From assembly GCA_027214345.1 (NCBI GenBank), contig JAPWHR010000016.1, positions 1 through 64,000 of the forward strand: a stretch of DNA of 64,000 nt. The letters are read 5' to 3'. The stretch comes from Comamonadaceae bacterium G21597-S1. Lineage in GTDB: Bacteria > Pseudomonadota > Gammaproteobacteria > Burkholderiales > Burkholderiaceae_C. Numbering within the stretch: the first letter of the stretch is position 1; every line of letters starts with the position of its first letter. This document shows, piece after piece, positions 44,360 to 53,009 of this stretch. The notes under the pieces are model-generated. The model had not been told where the DNA came from. It ran no database searches and was given only the letters and a program-made list of their open reading frames with translations. Both the position numbers and the translations under genes were made by a program.

Positions 44360-45250
44360 TCAGGCCGCCTGCGCGACCGTGTCCGAGGCGGCCGGTACGG
44401 CCATCGGTACCCAGCCTTCGACCGTCGTGCGGTAGGTGACCCGGCGGTAGCCGGGATAGTCGTTGATGGCCGTGTGCAGCACGAACGGATTGGCCCAGAT
44501 CGTCAATGTGCGGGGGGCCCAGCGCACGCGGCAATTGAACTCGGGCCGCACCGCGTGGCGCAGCAGATAGTCGATGAGCGGCCGGCTCTCCTCCGCAGTC
44601 AAGCCCTTGATGGACTGCATCACGCTGGAGACGAACAGGTAGCGCTCACCGGTGGCCGGATGGACACAGACGATGGGATGCTCCGCCTCGATGGTGTCGA
44701 TGTTCTGCGCGTCTTCGCGCAAGGCGAGGCGGGAGTTGGCCGCGTTGATTTCGAACACGCCCTTGCCGCTGTGTATGCCGATGCGCTCGTGCAGCAGGGC
44801 CTGCATGCCGGGCGACAAGGCCCGGTAGGCCTGGGCCAGGCTGCTGAAGCAGGTGTCGCCACCCACGGGCGGAATGACTTCGCCATACAGCATCGTCAAC
44901 CCGGGCGGCTTGGCCATCCAGGCCAGGTCCATGTGCCAGTCCTCGCCGATCACCTTGCCGGTGTCGTCGGGTTCACGCACGAAGCGGATGATGTCGTCCA
45001 GGCCCTCGATCGGCGCATGCACCGGATTGCCGCTGAACGGGCCGAAGCGGCGCGCAACCGTGTGCAGCGTTTGTGGCGTGAGGTTTTGTTCGCGCACGGC
45101 GACCACGTGGTACTTGTCCAGTGCTCGACGCACTTCGTCGAAGGCCGGGTCATCCGGATGCGATGCCAGGTCGATGCCGTGGATGTCGGCACCCAACGCG
45201 CCAGTGATGGGGCTGACCGTGATGTGCCGGAACTGCGTGTCTCGCAACAT
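44360..45250 (-). CDS. TauD/TfdA-family Fe(II)/alpha-ketoglutarate dioxygenase
   Basis: A 296-residue oxygenase. The facial triad is readable as H106-x-D108 (WHMDLAW) and H259 (VLHTAINDY), with R269/R270 for 2-oxoglutarate binding. The family hydroxylates carbons next to sulfonate, ether, phosphonate or quaternary-amine groups, causing cleavage. As first gene of a sugar importer operon it may release the sugar from an ether- or sulfonate-linked conjugate. ATG 45250 (MLRDTQFRHI) is preferred over 45283, which would run into the operator. Confidence 0.9.
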   Translation of the reverse strand: MLRDTQFRHITVSPITGALGADIHGIDLASHPDDPAFDEVRRALDKYHVVAVREQNLTPQTLHTVARRFGPFSGNPVHAPIEGLDDIIRFVREPDDTGKVIGEDWHMDLAWMAKPPGLTMLYGEVIPPVGGDTCFSSLAQAYRALSPGMQALLHERIGIHSGKGVFEINAANSRLALREDAQNIDTIEAEHPIVCVHPATGERYLFVSSVMQSIKGLTAEESRPLIDYLLRHAVRPEFNCRVRWAPRTLTIWANPFVLHTAINDYPGYRRVTYRTTVEGWVPMAVPAASDTVAQAA

Positions 45251-45283
45251 GGTGGGGCTTTCTGTACGGATTGGCATGAACAA

Positions 45284-45301
45284 ACTTACTTATAGGTAAG
45301 T
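45284..45301. promoter_or_regulatory. Probable TetR operator/promoter of the dioxygenase operon
   Basis: ACTTAC-ttatag-GTAAGT is a perfect inverted repeat 34 bp before the dioxygenase start. On the minus strand its centre contains a TATAAG -10-like hexamer, with TTGATC some 19 bp upstream. The TetR gene at the end of the operon is the natural ligand. Confidence 0.6.
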
Positions 45302-45582
45302 CATTTTGATGCAGATCAATCCGAGGAAAACTGGGGTTTACCCTTGCTCCGACATGCGTTCGCCGAACGCCGGCACGCCGCCGGCACGGCGCGCCAATAC
45401 GCCGTGGCGGCAAGGTGATCGAACGCGTGGAGACGGCGACGACCGGCACGATGCCGGCGCCGCGCGCCGTTGGAGCGCGTCAACCCGCAACCGTCGTGCT
45501 GCCCTGCGGATCCGTCGTGCCGGTGCCGCGGTCCCCGCCAGCGTGCGTCGACGGCTGCGGCACAGGTCGCCGCGGGGCGGCG
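45302..45582. other. Intergenic region without a supported gene
   Basis: 281 bp between the dioxygenase operator and the end of the YrdC-domain gene. It is GC-rich after about 45350. Short open frames cross it but lack ribosome-binding sites and family features. I see no hairpin or repeat of note. Confidence 0.5.
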
Positions 45583-46314
45583 CTACACCAGGCTCAGCCG
45601 TCCGTCCGCCGGGCGTGCCGGCAATGCAACGCCGAACCTCTGCAGAATGATGGCGGCCTGCTGCTCGAAGCAGCCGCCCCAGCGCAACACCCGCCAGCTC
45701 GGCAATTCGATGATGGTGCTGCCGATGGCATGGTCGTTGGCGTAGCGCGATCGACCATATCCGAGCACGACGTCGCAGCCGTTCCGGAGCGACTCCTGCA
45801 CGTCGGCCAACTCGAACTTGCTGCCGGTCAGGGACACGTTGGCCGACGAGCCCATCAGGGGCGCGGCAGCCTCCCAGCTCATGCGCGCCAGTTCGTTGTG
45901 CAGCCGGCCGGCGTTGAGTAGCAGGTCCATCGTGCCGTCCTTGGTCGAGCGGCGAAGCCCGCCGTATTCGACCGTGCGCAACCAGTCGTGGTCGGCGCGA
46001 AACGGCGCAATCACGGACAGCGGCAGGTCGTGCTCCTGCGTGATGCAGCGCACGAGATCACGGTCGCGCTGCGTGGTCACCATCACGTCGGCAAAGATGT
46101 CCCAATTGCCGATCACGCCGTTGGGCTTGGTCTGCGCGCGCTGCTTGAGTTCATAGATGCGTTCGACGCCACGCGCGGTGTGGGCGAAGATCGCATAGGA
46201 CACGCTGAGCGGCAACACGGCGACACCGCCGGCGCGCATGCTGCGAAACGCGGTGCGCGCGTCGGCGGCGACGGTGTCGGCATCGGGTTCGTGGCCGCGG
46301 TCGATGCATTCCAT
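45583..46314 (-). CDS. YrdC/Sua5-domain protein (paralogue 1)
   Basis: A 243-residue protein with a YrdC fold (about 25-225). The nucleotide-site pattern ELKQRAQTKPN and the loop GSSANVSLTG correspond to KxR..KP and TSANxSG of TsaC/Sua5, which makes threonylcarbamoyl-AMP for tRNA t6A. It differs from housekeeping TsaC in length and context: it follows the amidase by one base in a catabolic operon and has a paralogue at 55764-56447. A carbamoyl-transfer or carbamoyl-phosphate hydrolase role is a possibility, not shown. Confidence 0.8.
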   Translation of the reverse strand: MECIDRGHEPDADTVAADARTAFRSMRAGGVAVLPLSVSYAIFAHTARGVERIYELKQRAQTKPNGVIGNWDIFADVMVTTQRDRDLVRCITQEHDLPLSVIAPFRADHDWLRTVEYGGLRRSTKDGTMDLLLNAGRLHNELARMSWEAAAPLMGSSANVSLTGSKFELADVQESLRNGCDVVLGYGRSRYANDHAIGSTIIELPSWRVLRWGGCFEQQAAIILQRFGVALPARPADGRLSLV

Positions 46315-46315
46315 G

Positions 46316-47611
46316 TCAGGCTCCGTCGCGGGTGTCGAGCACGGCGGCCACGCTGGCCGCAACCTGCAGCAGTCGCGCGTCTTCGTATCGGCGCTGCACC
46401 AGTTGCATGCCGATCGGCAGGCCGTCGGCGTCGCGCATGCCGGGCACGTTGATGCAGGGCACGTGCAGCGCCGTCCAGATGCGGTTGAAGGTGGCCATGC
46501 CTTGTGAGGCGATGCCCATCGGTGCGACGCCCGGCGCGCTGAGCGTGAGCACGGCGTCGACATCCGCGCTGGCGCGCTCGAAGTCGATGCGCCGCAGCGC
46601 CGCGGCGTCGAGCACGTCGCGCATCTGCTGTGCCGTGTGGCCGAACTGGTTCTCGACCTTGCGATGGAATTCGGCATGCAATTGCTGCGGATGTGCCAGG
46701 TACTCGGGCAGGAAGGCGCCGCGCCCCCCGTCCTGCATGATGGTGTCCTGCTGCTGCGTCAGTGCATCGAAGGCGGGATCCAGCACCAGCGGTGTCACGC
46801 GGGCGCCTGCCCGCGCCAGCTGGTCGGCCGCGGCATGCAGCGCAGCCTGCGCCTCAGGCTCGGCCTGGTTCCACATCGGCGTCTCGCACAGGGCGATGCG
46901 CAGGCCGCGCACCGGCAGCGGTGCGAGCTCTTCTTCGGTGGCCAGCCGGTACACGCGTGCGAGCAGGGCGAGGTCGCCGGAGCTGCGGGCCATCAGGCCG
47001 ATGGTGTCCAGGTGCGGCGAATAGTGCTTGGCGCCCGCGAACGACAGGCGACCGAACGTCGGCTTGAATCCGTAGACACCGCAAAAGGCCGCCGGCCGGA
47101 TGGTCGAGCCGCCGGTCTGCGTCGCCAGGGCCAGCGGCACCATGCCATCGGCGACCGCTGCGCCAGAGCCGCTCGAGGAGCCGCCCGGCGTGCGTTCCAG
47201 GTCGTGCGGGTTGCGCGTGGGGGGCAGTTGGCCACCACAGGCGAACTCCAGTGTCGTGGTCTTGCCCAGGATCACGGCGCCGGCGGCGCGCAATACCGCG
47301 ACGCAATTGGCGTCCTCCGACGGTTGGTGGCCCTGGTACAGCGGTGAATTGTGCTGGGTGGGCTGGTCGCAGGTGTCGATCACGTCCTTGACGCCGACCG
47401 GGATGCCGTGCAGCGGGCTGCGCCGGGGCTCGCGGTCGAGCGCCCGTGCCTGCGCCAGCGCGCATTCAGCGTCCAGGTAGGCCCAGGCCTGTACCTGGGG
47501 CTCGCGCTGCGCAATGCGTTCGAGCAAGGCCTGGGTATACGCCTCGCTGGTGAGCTGGCCCGCGGCCATGCGCCGGGCCGCTTCACCGGCTGTCAATTGC
47601 CACAACGGCAT
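46316..47611 (-). CDS. Amidase signature family hydrolase
   Basis: A 431-residue amidase with K75 (GVKD), the GGSSSG loop about 143-148 and nucleophile S169 (GGSTIR). It ends one base before the YrdC gene starts, which suggests co-expression. It is divergent from the MmgE/PrpD gene across an AT-rich regulatory region. Its substrate probably comes from the ring-opening or deacetylase step encoded opposite. Confidence 0.9.
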   Translation of the reverse strand: MPLWQLTAGEAARRMAAGQLTSEAYTQALLERIAQREPQVQAWAYLDAECALAQARALDREPRRSPLHGIPVGVKDVIDTCDQPTQHNSPLYQGHQPSEDANCVAVLRAAGAVILGKTTTLEFACGGQLPPTRNPHDLERTPGGSSSGSGAAVADGMVPLALATQTGGSTIRPAAFCGVYGFKPTFGRLSFAGAKHYSPHLDTIGLMARSSGDLALLARVYRLATEEELAPLPVRGLRIALCETPMWNQAEPEAQAALHAAADQLARAGARVTPLVLDPAFDALTQQQDTIMQDGGRGAFLPEYLAHPQQLHAEFHRKVENQFGHTAQQMRDVLDAAALRRIDFERASADVDAVLTLSAPGVAPMGIASQGMATFNRIWTALHVPCINVPGMRDADGLPIGMQLVQRRYEDARLLQVAASVAAVLDTRDGA

Positions 47612-47847
47612 GGTGATTCCTTTCTATCGGTTTCGCAAAATTGTATGCATTCCTGATCTTGATGCAATGTGCCAAAACGTCAATTCATGTGAACGATGGC
47701 CAATTTAGTAATATAAAACAATAGCTTAGACAACATCTTCTTTTAGGATGAAAAAATTCTGGAATCATTCTGCTTGATCTTCGTGATTTATTGTGTACAT
47801 TAGATGCAACTCCTGACTCCGATCTGCCACGAATCCGGTTCCCCGCC
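47612..47847. promoter_or_regulatory. AT-rich divergent promoter region with two GntR-like sites
   Basis: 236 bp, strongly AT-rich between 47690 and 47800, separating the amidase and MmgE/PrpD genes. Similar boxes TTGTATGCAT (47641-47650) and TTGTGTACAT (47791-47800) lie 30 and 48 bp from the two start codons. Their TGTRTRCA form resembles FadR/VanR-type GntR sites; the GntR gene at 53849 is a candidate regulator. Confidence 0.5.
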
Positions 47848-49212
47848 ATGGTTGCTCCCCTCACCGAAACCTACGCACAGGCACTTGCCGGCTGGCGAGG
47901 CCTGCAAGCCCCGCCAGAAGCGCTGGCGGTCGCCCGGCTCGGGTTCACCGATTGCGCCGGCGTGATGCTGGCGGGCCGCGCCGAAGACGCGGTGCGTTGC
48001 CTGCAGTCCTATGTGCGGGCCCAGGGCGGGCAGGGCCGCGCGCGGCTGGTCAGCGGTGCTGAAAAAGTCGGCATGGTGCAGGCTGGCCTGGTCAACGCCA
48101 CGGCCGCGCACGCGCTGGACTACGACGACTTCGCGTTCTCCAACCATCCCAGCGCGATCCTGGTGCCGGTGGTGCTGGCGGCCGCCGATGCCGTGGGCGG
48201 CGCCAGCGGACGTTGCATGGCGATGGCCTACCTGCTCGGTTACGAGGTGTGGTCCGACCTGATGCTGCGCGAGCCGGACCTGTATTACGACCGCGGCTGG
48301 CATCCCACGTCCGTGCTCGGTCCCATCGGCGCGGCGGCGGCAACCTGCGTGGTGCTGGGGCTGGACGCCGAGCGGACCCGGCACGCGCTGGCGCTGGCCG
48401 CATCCGATTCCGGCGGCGTGTTCGAGAACTTCGGCACCATGGCCAAGCCCTACCATGGTGGACGCGCGGCGGCCGCGGGCCTGAACGCCGCGGCACTGGC
48501 CGCCGCCGGGCTGGCCGCCAGCCCGACGGCGCTGGAAGGGCGCCGCGGCCTGATGCGCGCCTTGTCCCCCCAGGGCCGGGTCGACCTGGACACGCCGGCG
48601 CGGGTGGGCCAGGCCTGGCGCAGCGCGGCGATGCGGTTGAACATCAAGAAACATCCGACGGTCGGTTCGTCGCAGCGGGTCATCGACGCGGTGCTGGCCC
48701 TGAACCGCGGCCAGCGCCTGGATCCGGCGCAGGTGCGGAACATCGATGTCCATATCAGCGAGCGCCACGCTGCCGTCATGCCGTACCACCGGCCCCAGGA
48801 CACGCTGCAGGCCAAGTTCAGCATCGAGTTCGCGATCGCCTGTGCGCTGGTGCACGATGCGGTCGGCTTCGAGCAACTTACCGATGCGGGCGTACGCGAG
48901 CCCGCATTGCAGCGCCTCATGGGCCTGGTCACGATCCACACCACCGATGCGTTCGAGCCGGACTGGCGTGACGCCGCGCCATTCGACATCGTGCATGTCA
49001 CGCTGGCGGACGGCCGCACGGTCTCGTCGCCGCGGGTGCGGCGCGCGGCCGGCCATGCCGACACGCCGCTGACCGACGCGCAGCTGTGGGCCAAGTTCCT
49101 CGGTTGCGCACGCCATGCCGGCGTGCCGCAGGATGCCGCGCGCGCGCTGTTCGATGCCATGCAGTGCATCGACAGCCTGTCCGGGCCCCAAGCCATTCCC
49201 CTGCCCGCCTGA
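47848..49212 (+). CDS. MmgE/PrpD family protein
   Basis: A 454-residue protein of the 2-methylcitrate dehydratase-like MmgE/PrpD superfamily: helical N-terminal domain with HALDYDDF, then KPYHGGRAAAAGLNAA and KKHPTVGSSQ. Members dehydrate hydroxy-acids or isomerise aconitate-like acids; many in catabolic islands have unknown substrates. ATG 47848 is preferred. It begins the rightward operon with the deacetylase and MetNI-type genes. Confidence 0.88.
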   Translation: MVAPLTETYAQALAGWRGLQAPPEALAVARLGFTDCAGVMLAGRAEDAVRCLQSYVRAQGGQGRARLVSGAEKVGMVQAGLVNATAAHALDYDDFAFSNHPSAILVPVVLAAADAVGGASGRCMAMAYLLGYEVWSDLMLREPDLYYDRGWHPTSVLGPIGAAAATCVVLGLDAERTRHALALAASDSGGVFENFGTMAKPYHGGRAAAAGLNAAALAAAGLAASPTALEGRRGLMRALSPQGRVDLDTPARVGQAWRSAAMRLNIKKHPTVGSSQRVIDAVLALNRGQRLDPAQVRNIDVHISERHAAVMPYHRPQDTLQAKFSIEFAIACALVHDAVGFEQLTDAGVREPALQRLMGLVTIHTTDAFEPDWRDAAPFDIVHVTLADGRTVSSPRVRRAAGHADTPLTDAQLWAKFLGCARHAGVPQDAARALFDAMQCIDSLSGPQAIPLPA

Positions 49213-49248
49213 CGGGTCCACCCAGCGCCATTGCAGAGTCTTCGCACC

Positions 49249-51174
49249 ATGCCCTCGATCCAGGACTTCGTACGTTATGCACCGGTGACCAGCCGCCCGC
49301 CGGTGCAATGGCCCGGCGGCAAGCGGCTGGCGTTCTGGATCGTTCCGAACGTCGAGTTCTACGAATACACGCCGCCGCCGGCGCGTGGCCGCGAGACCTG
49401 GGACCGCGTGCCGTCACATCCCGACGTGCGCGAATACGGCTTTCGCGACTACGGCAACCGCATCGGCATCTGGCGCATGAGTGCACTGCTGGAGCAATAT
49501 CCGGTGCGGCCCACGGTGTCGCTGAACCTGGCCCTGCTCGACCATTTCCCGGAGATCGCGCAGCTGATCCGCGACAAGGACTGGGCCGTCATGAGCCACG
49601 GCATCTACAACACCCGGTTCCTGTACGGCATGGACGAGGCGCAGGAGCGCGCCTTCTATGCCGACAACGTGGCCTCGCTGGCACGCCACACCGGCGCGCA
49701 GTTGCAGGGCATTCTCACGCCGGCCATCACCAATACCGCGCGTACGCCGGCGCTGATCGCCGAGGCCGGCCTGAGTTACCACGCGGACTGGGTGCACGAC
49801 GACGTCCCGGTGCCGATCATCGTGCCGGGACGGCGCCTGATCTCGATGCCGTATTCCTACGATCTCAACGACGCGCCGCTGTTCGACGGCCGGCCCTACG
49901 GCGGGCGTTATTTCGTCGATGCCTGCAAGGCTGCGTTCGACCGCCTGTATGCGGAAAGCGCCGACGGCGGACGGGTGTTCTGCATCGCACTGCATCCCTA
50001 CCAGATCGGCCAGCCGCACCACATCGGCCACCTGCGCGAGATCCTCGACCATGTCTGCAGCCACGACGGCGTCTGGCATGCGACCGGCGACGAGATCGCC
50101 GCGCATTTCCTGGCCCATGACTACGACGCCCATCTGCGCCATGCCGAGGGTGTGGCGCGTTTGGCCGCCGAAGCGGCCGCCGCGCGGCCGGCGATCGTGG
50201 TGCGTGAACGTCCGTCGACGGACCTGCCCGCCGCCGCATCGCCGGCGAACCGCACGATCGGCATGGATCATCCGCATTTCCGCTGGAACCCTTATCCGGC
50301 GCGACCGGTGCTGCGCTGGCCGGGCGAGCGCGCGCTGGCCGTGGTTCCGCTGATCAACCTGGAGATGGTCGAGGACCCGTTGCCCGAAGGCTGGCCGCAG
50401 ATCCACAGCGTCGGGGGCGGCCTGGTGCGCGACTTCCCCAACATCTCGCGGGTGTCCACCCGCGAATACGGACACCGGGTCGGCATCTTCCGGCTCGTCG
50501 AGGCCTTGCGCCGGCACGGCATCCGGCCGACGGTGGCCATCGACGTGCTCAGTGCCGAAAGTTACCCCGGCCTGGTGGATTACCTGCGCGATGCCGGAAG
50601 CGAGTTCGTCGCGCACGGCCTGTCGGTGACGCGCCCGATCACCAGCGCAATGACGCTGGCGCAGGAGCGCGACTACATCGCACAGACGCTCGAGCGGCTG
50701 CAGGCCTGCGGGATCACCCCGACCGGATGGTTCGGCATCGAATACGGCGAGTCGACACGCACGCCCCAATTGCTCGGCGAGGCCGGCCTGTCCTACCTGT
50801 GCGACTGGGCCAATGACGAGCAACCCTATGCGATGACCACGCCCGGCGACCTGGTGTCGATGCCGCTGTGGGCCGATTTCGACGACCAGACCGTGCTGGT
50901 CAACCGCATGTGCAACCTGGACATGTTCGAGGATCACTTGCGCAAGGCGCTGGACCAGCTGGCCCTTGATGGCGCGTCGAACGCGCGCTTGCTGCACTAC
51001 TGTGTGCGGCCCTGGGTCAGTGGCGCCGCGCTGCGCATCGCAATGTTCGAACGGGTGCTTGCGCATGCGATGCGCATGCCCGCCGTATGGACGCCGACTG
51101 CGGGCGAGGTCGTGGCGGCCTGGCGCACATCGGCGCAGGCCCGCGCCACCGCCGTTGCCGGAGGAACGACATGA
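49249..51174 (+). CDS. Tandem two-domain polysaccharide deacetylase/PuuE-like hydrolase
   Basis: A 641-residue protein made of two NodB/PuuE-like domains (about 1-320 and 345-635), each the size of a full allantoinase or cyclic-imide hydrolase (about 300). Domain 1 shows EYGFRDYGNRIGIWR and MSHGIYNTRFL; domain 2 shows REYGHRVGIFRLVEAL and VAHGLSVTRPIT, so the two are internal homologues. Single-domain relatives hydrolyse cyclic ureides or imides. Fusion may give an obligate intramolecular dimer or two specificities. It overlaps the MetN-type gene by 4 bp. Confidence 0.85.
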   Translation: MPSIQDFVRYAPVTSRPPVQWPGGKRLAFWIVPNVEFYEYTPPPARGRETWDRVPSHPDVREYGFRDYGNRIGIWRMSALLEQYPVRPTVSLNLALLDHFPEIAQLIRDKDWAVMSHGIYNTRFLYGMDEAQERAFYADNVASLARHTGAQLQGILTPAITNTARTPALIAEAGLSYHADWVHDDVPVPIIVPGRRLISMPYSYDLNDAPLFDGRPYGGRYFVDACKAAFDRLYAESADGGRVFCIALHPYQIGQPHHIGHLREILDHVCSHDGVWHATGDEIAAHFLAHDYDAHLRHAEGVARLAAEAAAARPAIVVRERPSTDLPAAASPANRTIGMDHPHFRWNPYPARPVLRWPGERALAVVPLINLEMVEDPLPEGWPQIHSVGGGLVRDFPNISRVSTREYGHRVGIFRLVEALRRHGIRPTVAIDVLSAESYPGLVDYLRDAGSEFVAHGLSVTRPITSAMTLAQERDYIAQTLERLQACGITPTGWFGIEYGESTRTPQLLGEAGLSYLCDWANDEQPYAMTTPGDLVSMPLWADFDDQTVLVNRMCNLDMFEDHLRKALDQLALDGASNARLLHYCVRPWVSGAALRIAMFERVLAHAMRMPAVWTPTAGEVVAAWRTSAQARATAVAGGTT

Positions 51175-51941
51175 TCGAGTTGACGCAGGTGTCCAAGCGC
51201 TTCCAGGTTGGCGGGCGCACGATCGACGCGGTTCAGCCGACCAACCTGCACATCCCATCGGGCGAGGTGTTCGGCCTGCTGGGTTTCTCCGGCGCCGGCA
51301 AGAGCACCTTGCTGCGGCTGATCAACCGGCTCGAGGAACCCAGCGCGGGATCGGTGCGGGTCCATGGCCAGGAGATGGTCGGCCTGTCGGGCGACGCCTT
51401 GCGCGAGGCGCGCCAGCGCATCGGCATGATCTTCCAGCAGTTCAACCTGTTGTCGCACCGCACCGCGCTGCACAACGTCGAGTTCGCACTCGAGGTGGCA
51501 GGCATGCCGGCCGCGCAGCGTCGCGCCAAGGCCCGCGAGGCGATGGCAGCGGTCGGGCTGTCCGATCGCGAGCAGTCATACCCGGCCCAGCTCTCCGGTG
51601 GGCAGCGCCAGCGCGTGGCGATCGCGCGCGCACTGGCGACCTCGCCGAGCGTGTTGTTGTGCGACGAGGCGACCTCGGCGCTGGATCCGCACACGGCCTT
51701 GTCGATCCTGCGCCTGCTGCAGCAACTCAACCGCGAGCGCGGCATGACCATCGTCATCGTCACGCACGACATCAAGGTCGCGAACTACCTGTGCCAGCAC
51801 TGCGTGGTGCTCGAGCAGGGCCGGGTCGTCGACCGCATCGCCATGGACAACCCGCAACCGCAGAGCCTGCTGGGCAGGTTCTTCTTCGAAACCGCCAAGG
51901 GCTGGACCGACCAGACGGTGCTGCCGCAGGAGCAGACATGA
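51171..51941 (+). CDS. ABC transporter ATP-binding protein (MetN-like)
   Basis: A 256-residue ATPase: Walker A GFSGAGKST (about 39-47), signature LSGGQ, Walker B VLLCDEA, VTHD switch. It resembles MetN but lacks the C-terminal NIL regulatory domain (MetN is about 340 residues), so methionine feedback is not expected. GGAGG precedes the ATG. It is coupled to the deacetylase upstream and the permease downstream by 4-bp overlaps. Confidence 0.92.
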   Translation: MIELTQVSKRFQVGGRTIDAVQPTNLHIPSGEVFGLLGFSGAGKSTLLRLINRLEEPSAGSVRVHGQEMVGLSGDALREARQRIGMIFQQFNLLSHRTALHNVEFALEVAGMPAAQRRAKAREAMAAVGLSDREQSYPAQLSGGQRQRVAIARALATSPSVLLCDEATSALDPHTALSILRLLQQLNRERGMTIVIVTHDIKVANYLCQHCVVLEQGRVVDRIAMDNPQPQSLLGRFFFETAKGWTDQTVLPQEQT

Positions 51942-52609
51942 CGGAACTCTTCCAAGCCCTGGTCGAATTCGGCCCCGACCTGTGGAAAGCCACGCTCGAC
52001 ACATTGCTGATGGTCGGCGCGACCATGGTCAGCGCCTTGCTGATCGGCACGCCGCTGGGCGTGTTGTTGTTCACCTCGTCGCCGGGCGGCCTGTACCCCA
52101 AGCCGCTGCTCAACCTGGTGGCGGGTTATGTCGTCAACGTGTTGCGCTCCTTCCCTTTCATCATCCTGCTGGTGATCCTGATCCCGTTCTCGCGCCTGGT
52201 CGTGGGCACCAGCATCGGGCCCAAGGCTGCGGCGGTTGCGTTGTCGTTCGCGGTGATCCCGTTCTTTGCGCGGCTGGTCGAGCAGAACCTGCGCGACGTG
52301 CCACGCGGCATCATCGACATGGCGCAGGCCTGCGGCGCCTCGCGCACCACCACCATCTTCAAGGTGCTGATCGCCGAGGCTTTGCCGGCCATCGTCGGCA
52401 GCTTCACGGTCACCGCCACCGGCTTCATCGCCTACTCGGCCGTAGCCGGCGCGGTGGGGGCCGGCGGCCTGGGCGATCTTGCCATCCGTTATGGCTACTA
52501 CCGCTTCGAGACCTCGGTCATGGTCTGGTGTGTCGTGGTCATGTTCGTGCTGGTCCAGCTCACGCAGATCGCCGGTGCCTGGGTGGCGCGGCGCCTAGAC
52601 AAACGCTGA
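51938..52609 (+). CDS. ABC transporter permease (MetI-like)
   Basis: A 223-residue permease with five transmembrane segments and the EAA-like loop IDMAQACGASRTTTIFKVLI. MetI-type permeases import methionine, but family members also carry other amino-acid-like solutes. The gene is separated from its binding protein (53010) by a structured double repeat. Confidence 0.93.
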   Translation: MTELFQALVEFGPDLWKATLDTLLMVGATMVSALLIGTPLGVLLFTSSPGGLYPKPLLNLVAGYVVNVLRSFPFIILLVILIPFSRLVVGTSIGPKAAAVALSFAVIPFFARLVEQNLRDVPRGIIDMAQACGASRTTTIFKVLIAEALPAIVGSFTVTATGFIAYSAVAGAVGAGGLGDLAIRYGYYRFETSVMVWCVVVMFVLVQLTQIAGAWVARRLDKR

Positions 52610-52611
52610 GA

Positions 52612-52780
52612 TGAAAGACGCCCCCTGTCTGTCCGGTCGCACTTCGTGTCGACCGGCCGAACCCCCCACTGGGGGGCGCCCCCTACGGCCTGGCAAAGCC
52701 AGTTCCGTGGGGGCTTGGGCTGGCCTGCTCCGCGGCCGCTTGACCTTTCATGCCTCGTGGGTGGCGCACGGCGCCATGGA
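52612..52780. repeat. Structured intergenic repeat, copy 1
   Basis: First of two tandem units of about 165 bp. It contains three potential stems: CCGGTCG/CGACCGG (52633-52656, loop cacttcgtgt), CCCCCCA/TGGGGGG (52662-52676) and CTGGC-aaa-GCCAG (52690-52702). The 'gacgcccccc' opening is a dispersed intergenic repeat type I know from Burkholderiales. Confidence 0.85.
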
Positions 52781-52789
52781 AAACTGAAG

Positions 52790-52950
52790 TGAAAGACGCC
52801 CCCCGTCTGTCCGGTTTCACTTCGTGTAAACCGGCCGAACCCCCCACTGGGGGGCGCCCCCTGCGGCCTGGCAGAGCCAGTTCCGTGGGGGCCTGGACCG
52901 GCTTGTCGTGCGGCTGCTTCGCCTTTGATGATCGGTGGGCTGCGCATGGA
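52790..52950. repeat. Structured intergenic repeat, copy 2
   Basis: Second unit, offset by 178-179 bp from copy 1. The same three stems are kept: CCGGTTT/AAACCGG (52811-52834) with the identical loop cacttcgtgt, a CCCCCCA/TGGGGGG palindrome, and CTGGC-aga-GCCAG (52868-52880). In stem 1 three base pairs differ from copy 1, each change being compensated on the other arm. Confidence 0.85.
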
Positions 52951-53009
52951 CATGCCGCGGCGCACCGACGCTCCCCTTTCTTCCTTCCCAACCACCCCTG
53001 GAGATGATG

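Noticed and set aside
52662-52676. CCCCCCA/TGGGGGG as a rho-independent terminator
   Set aside because: The palindrome has only one central base and no T-tract follows; it is treated as part of the structured repeat.
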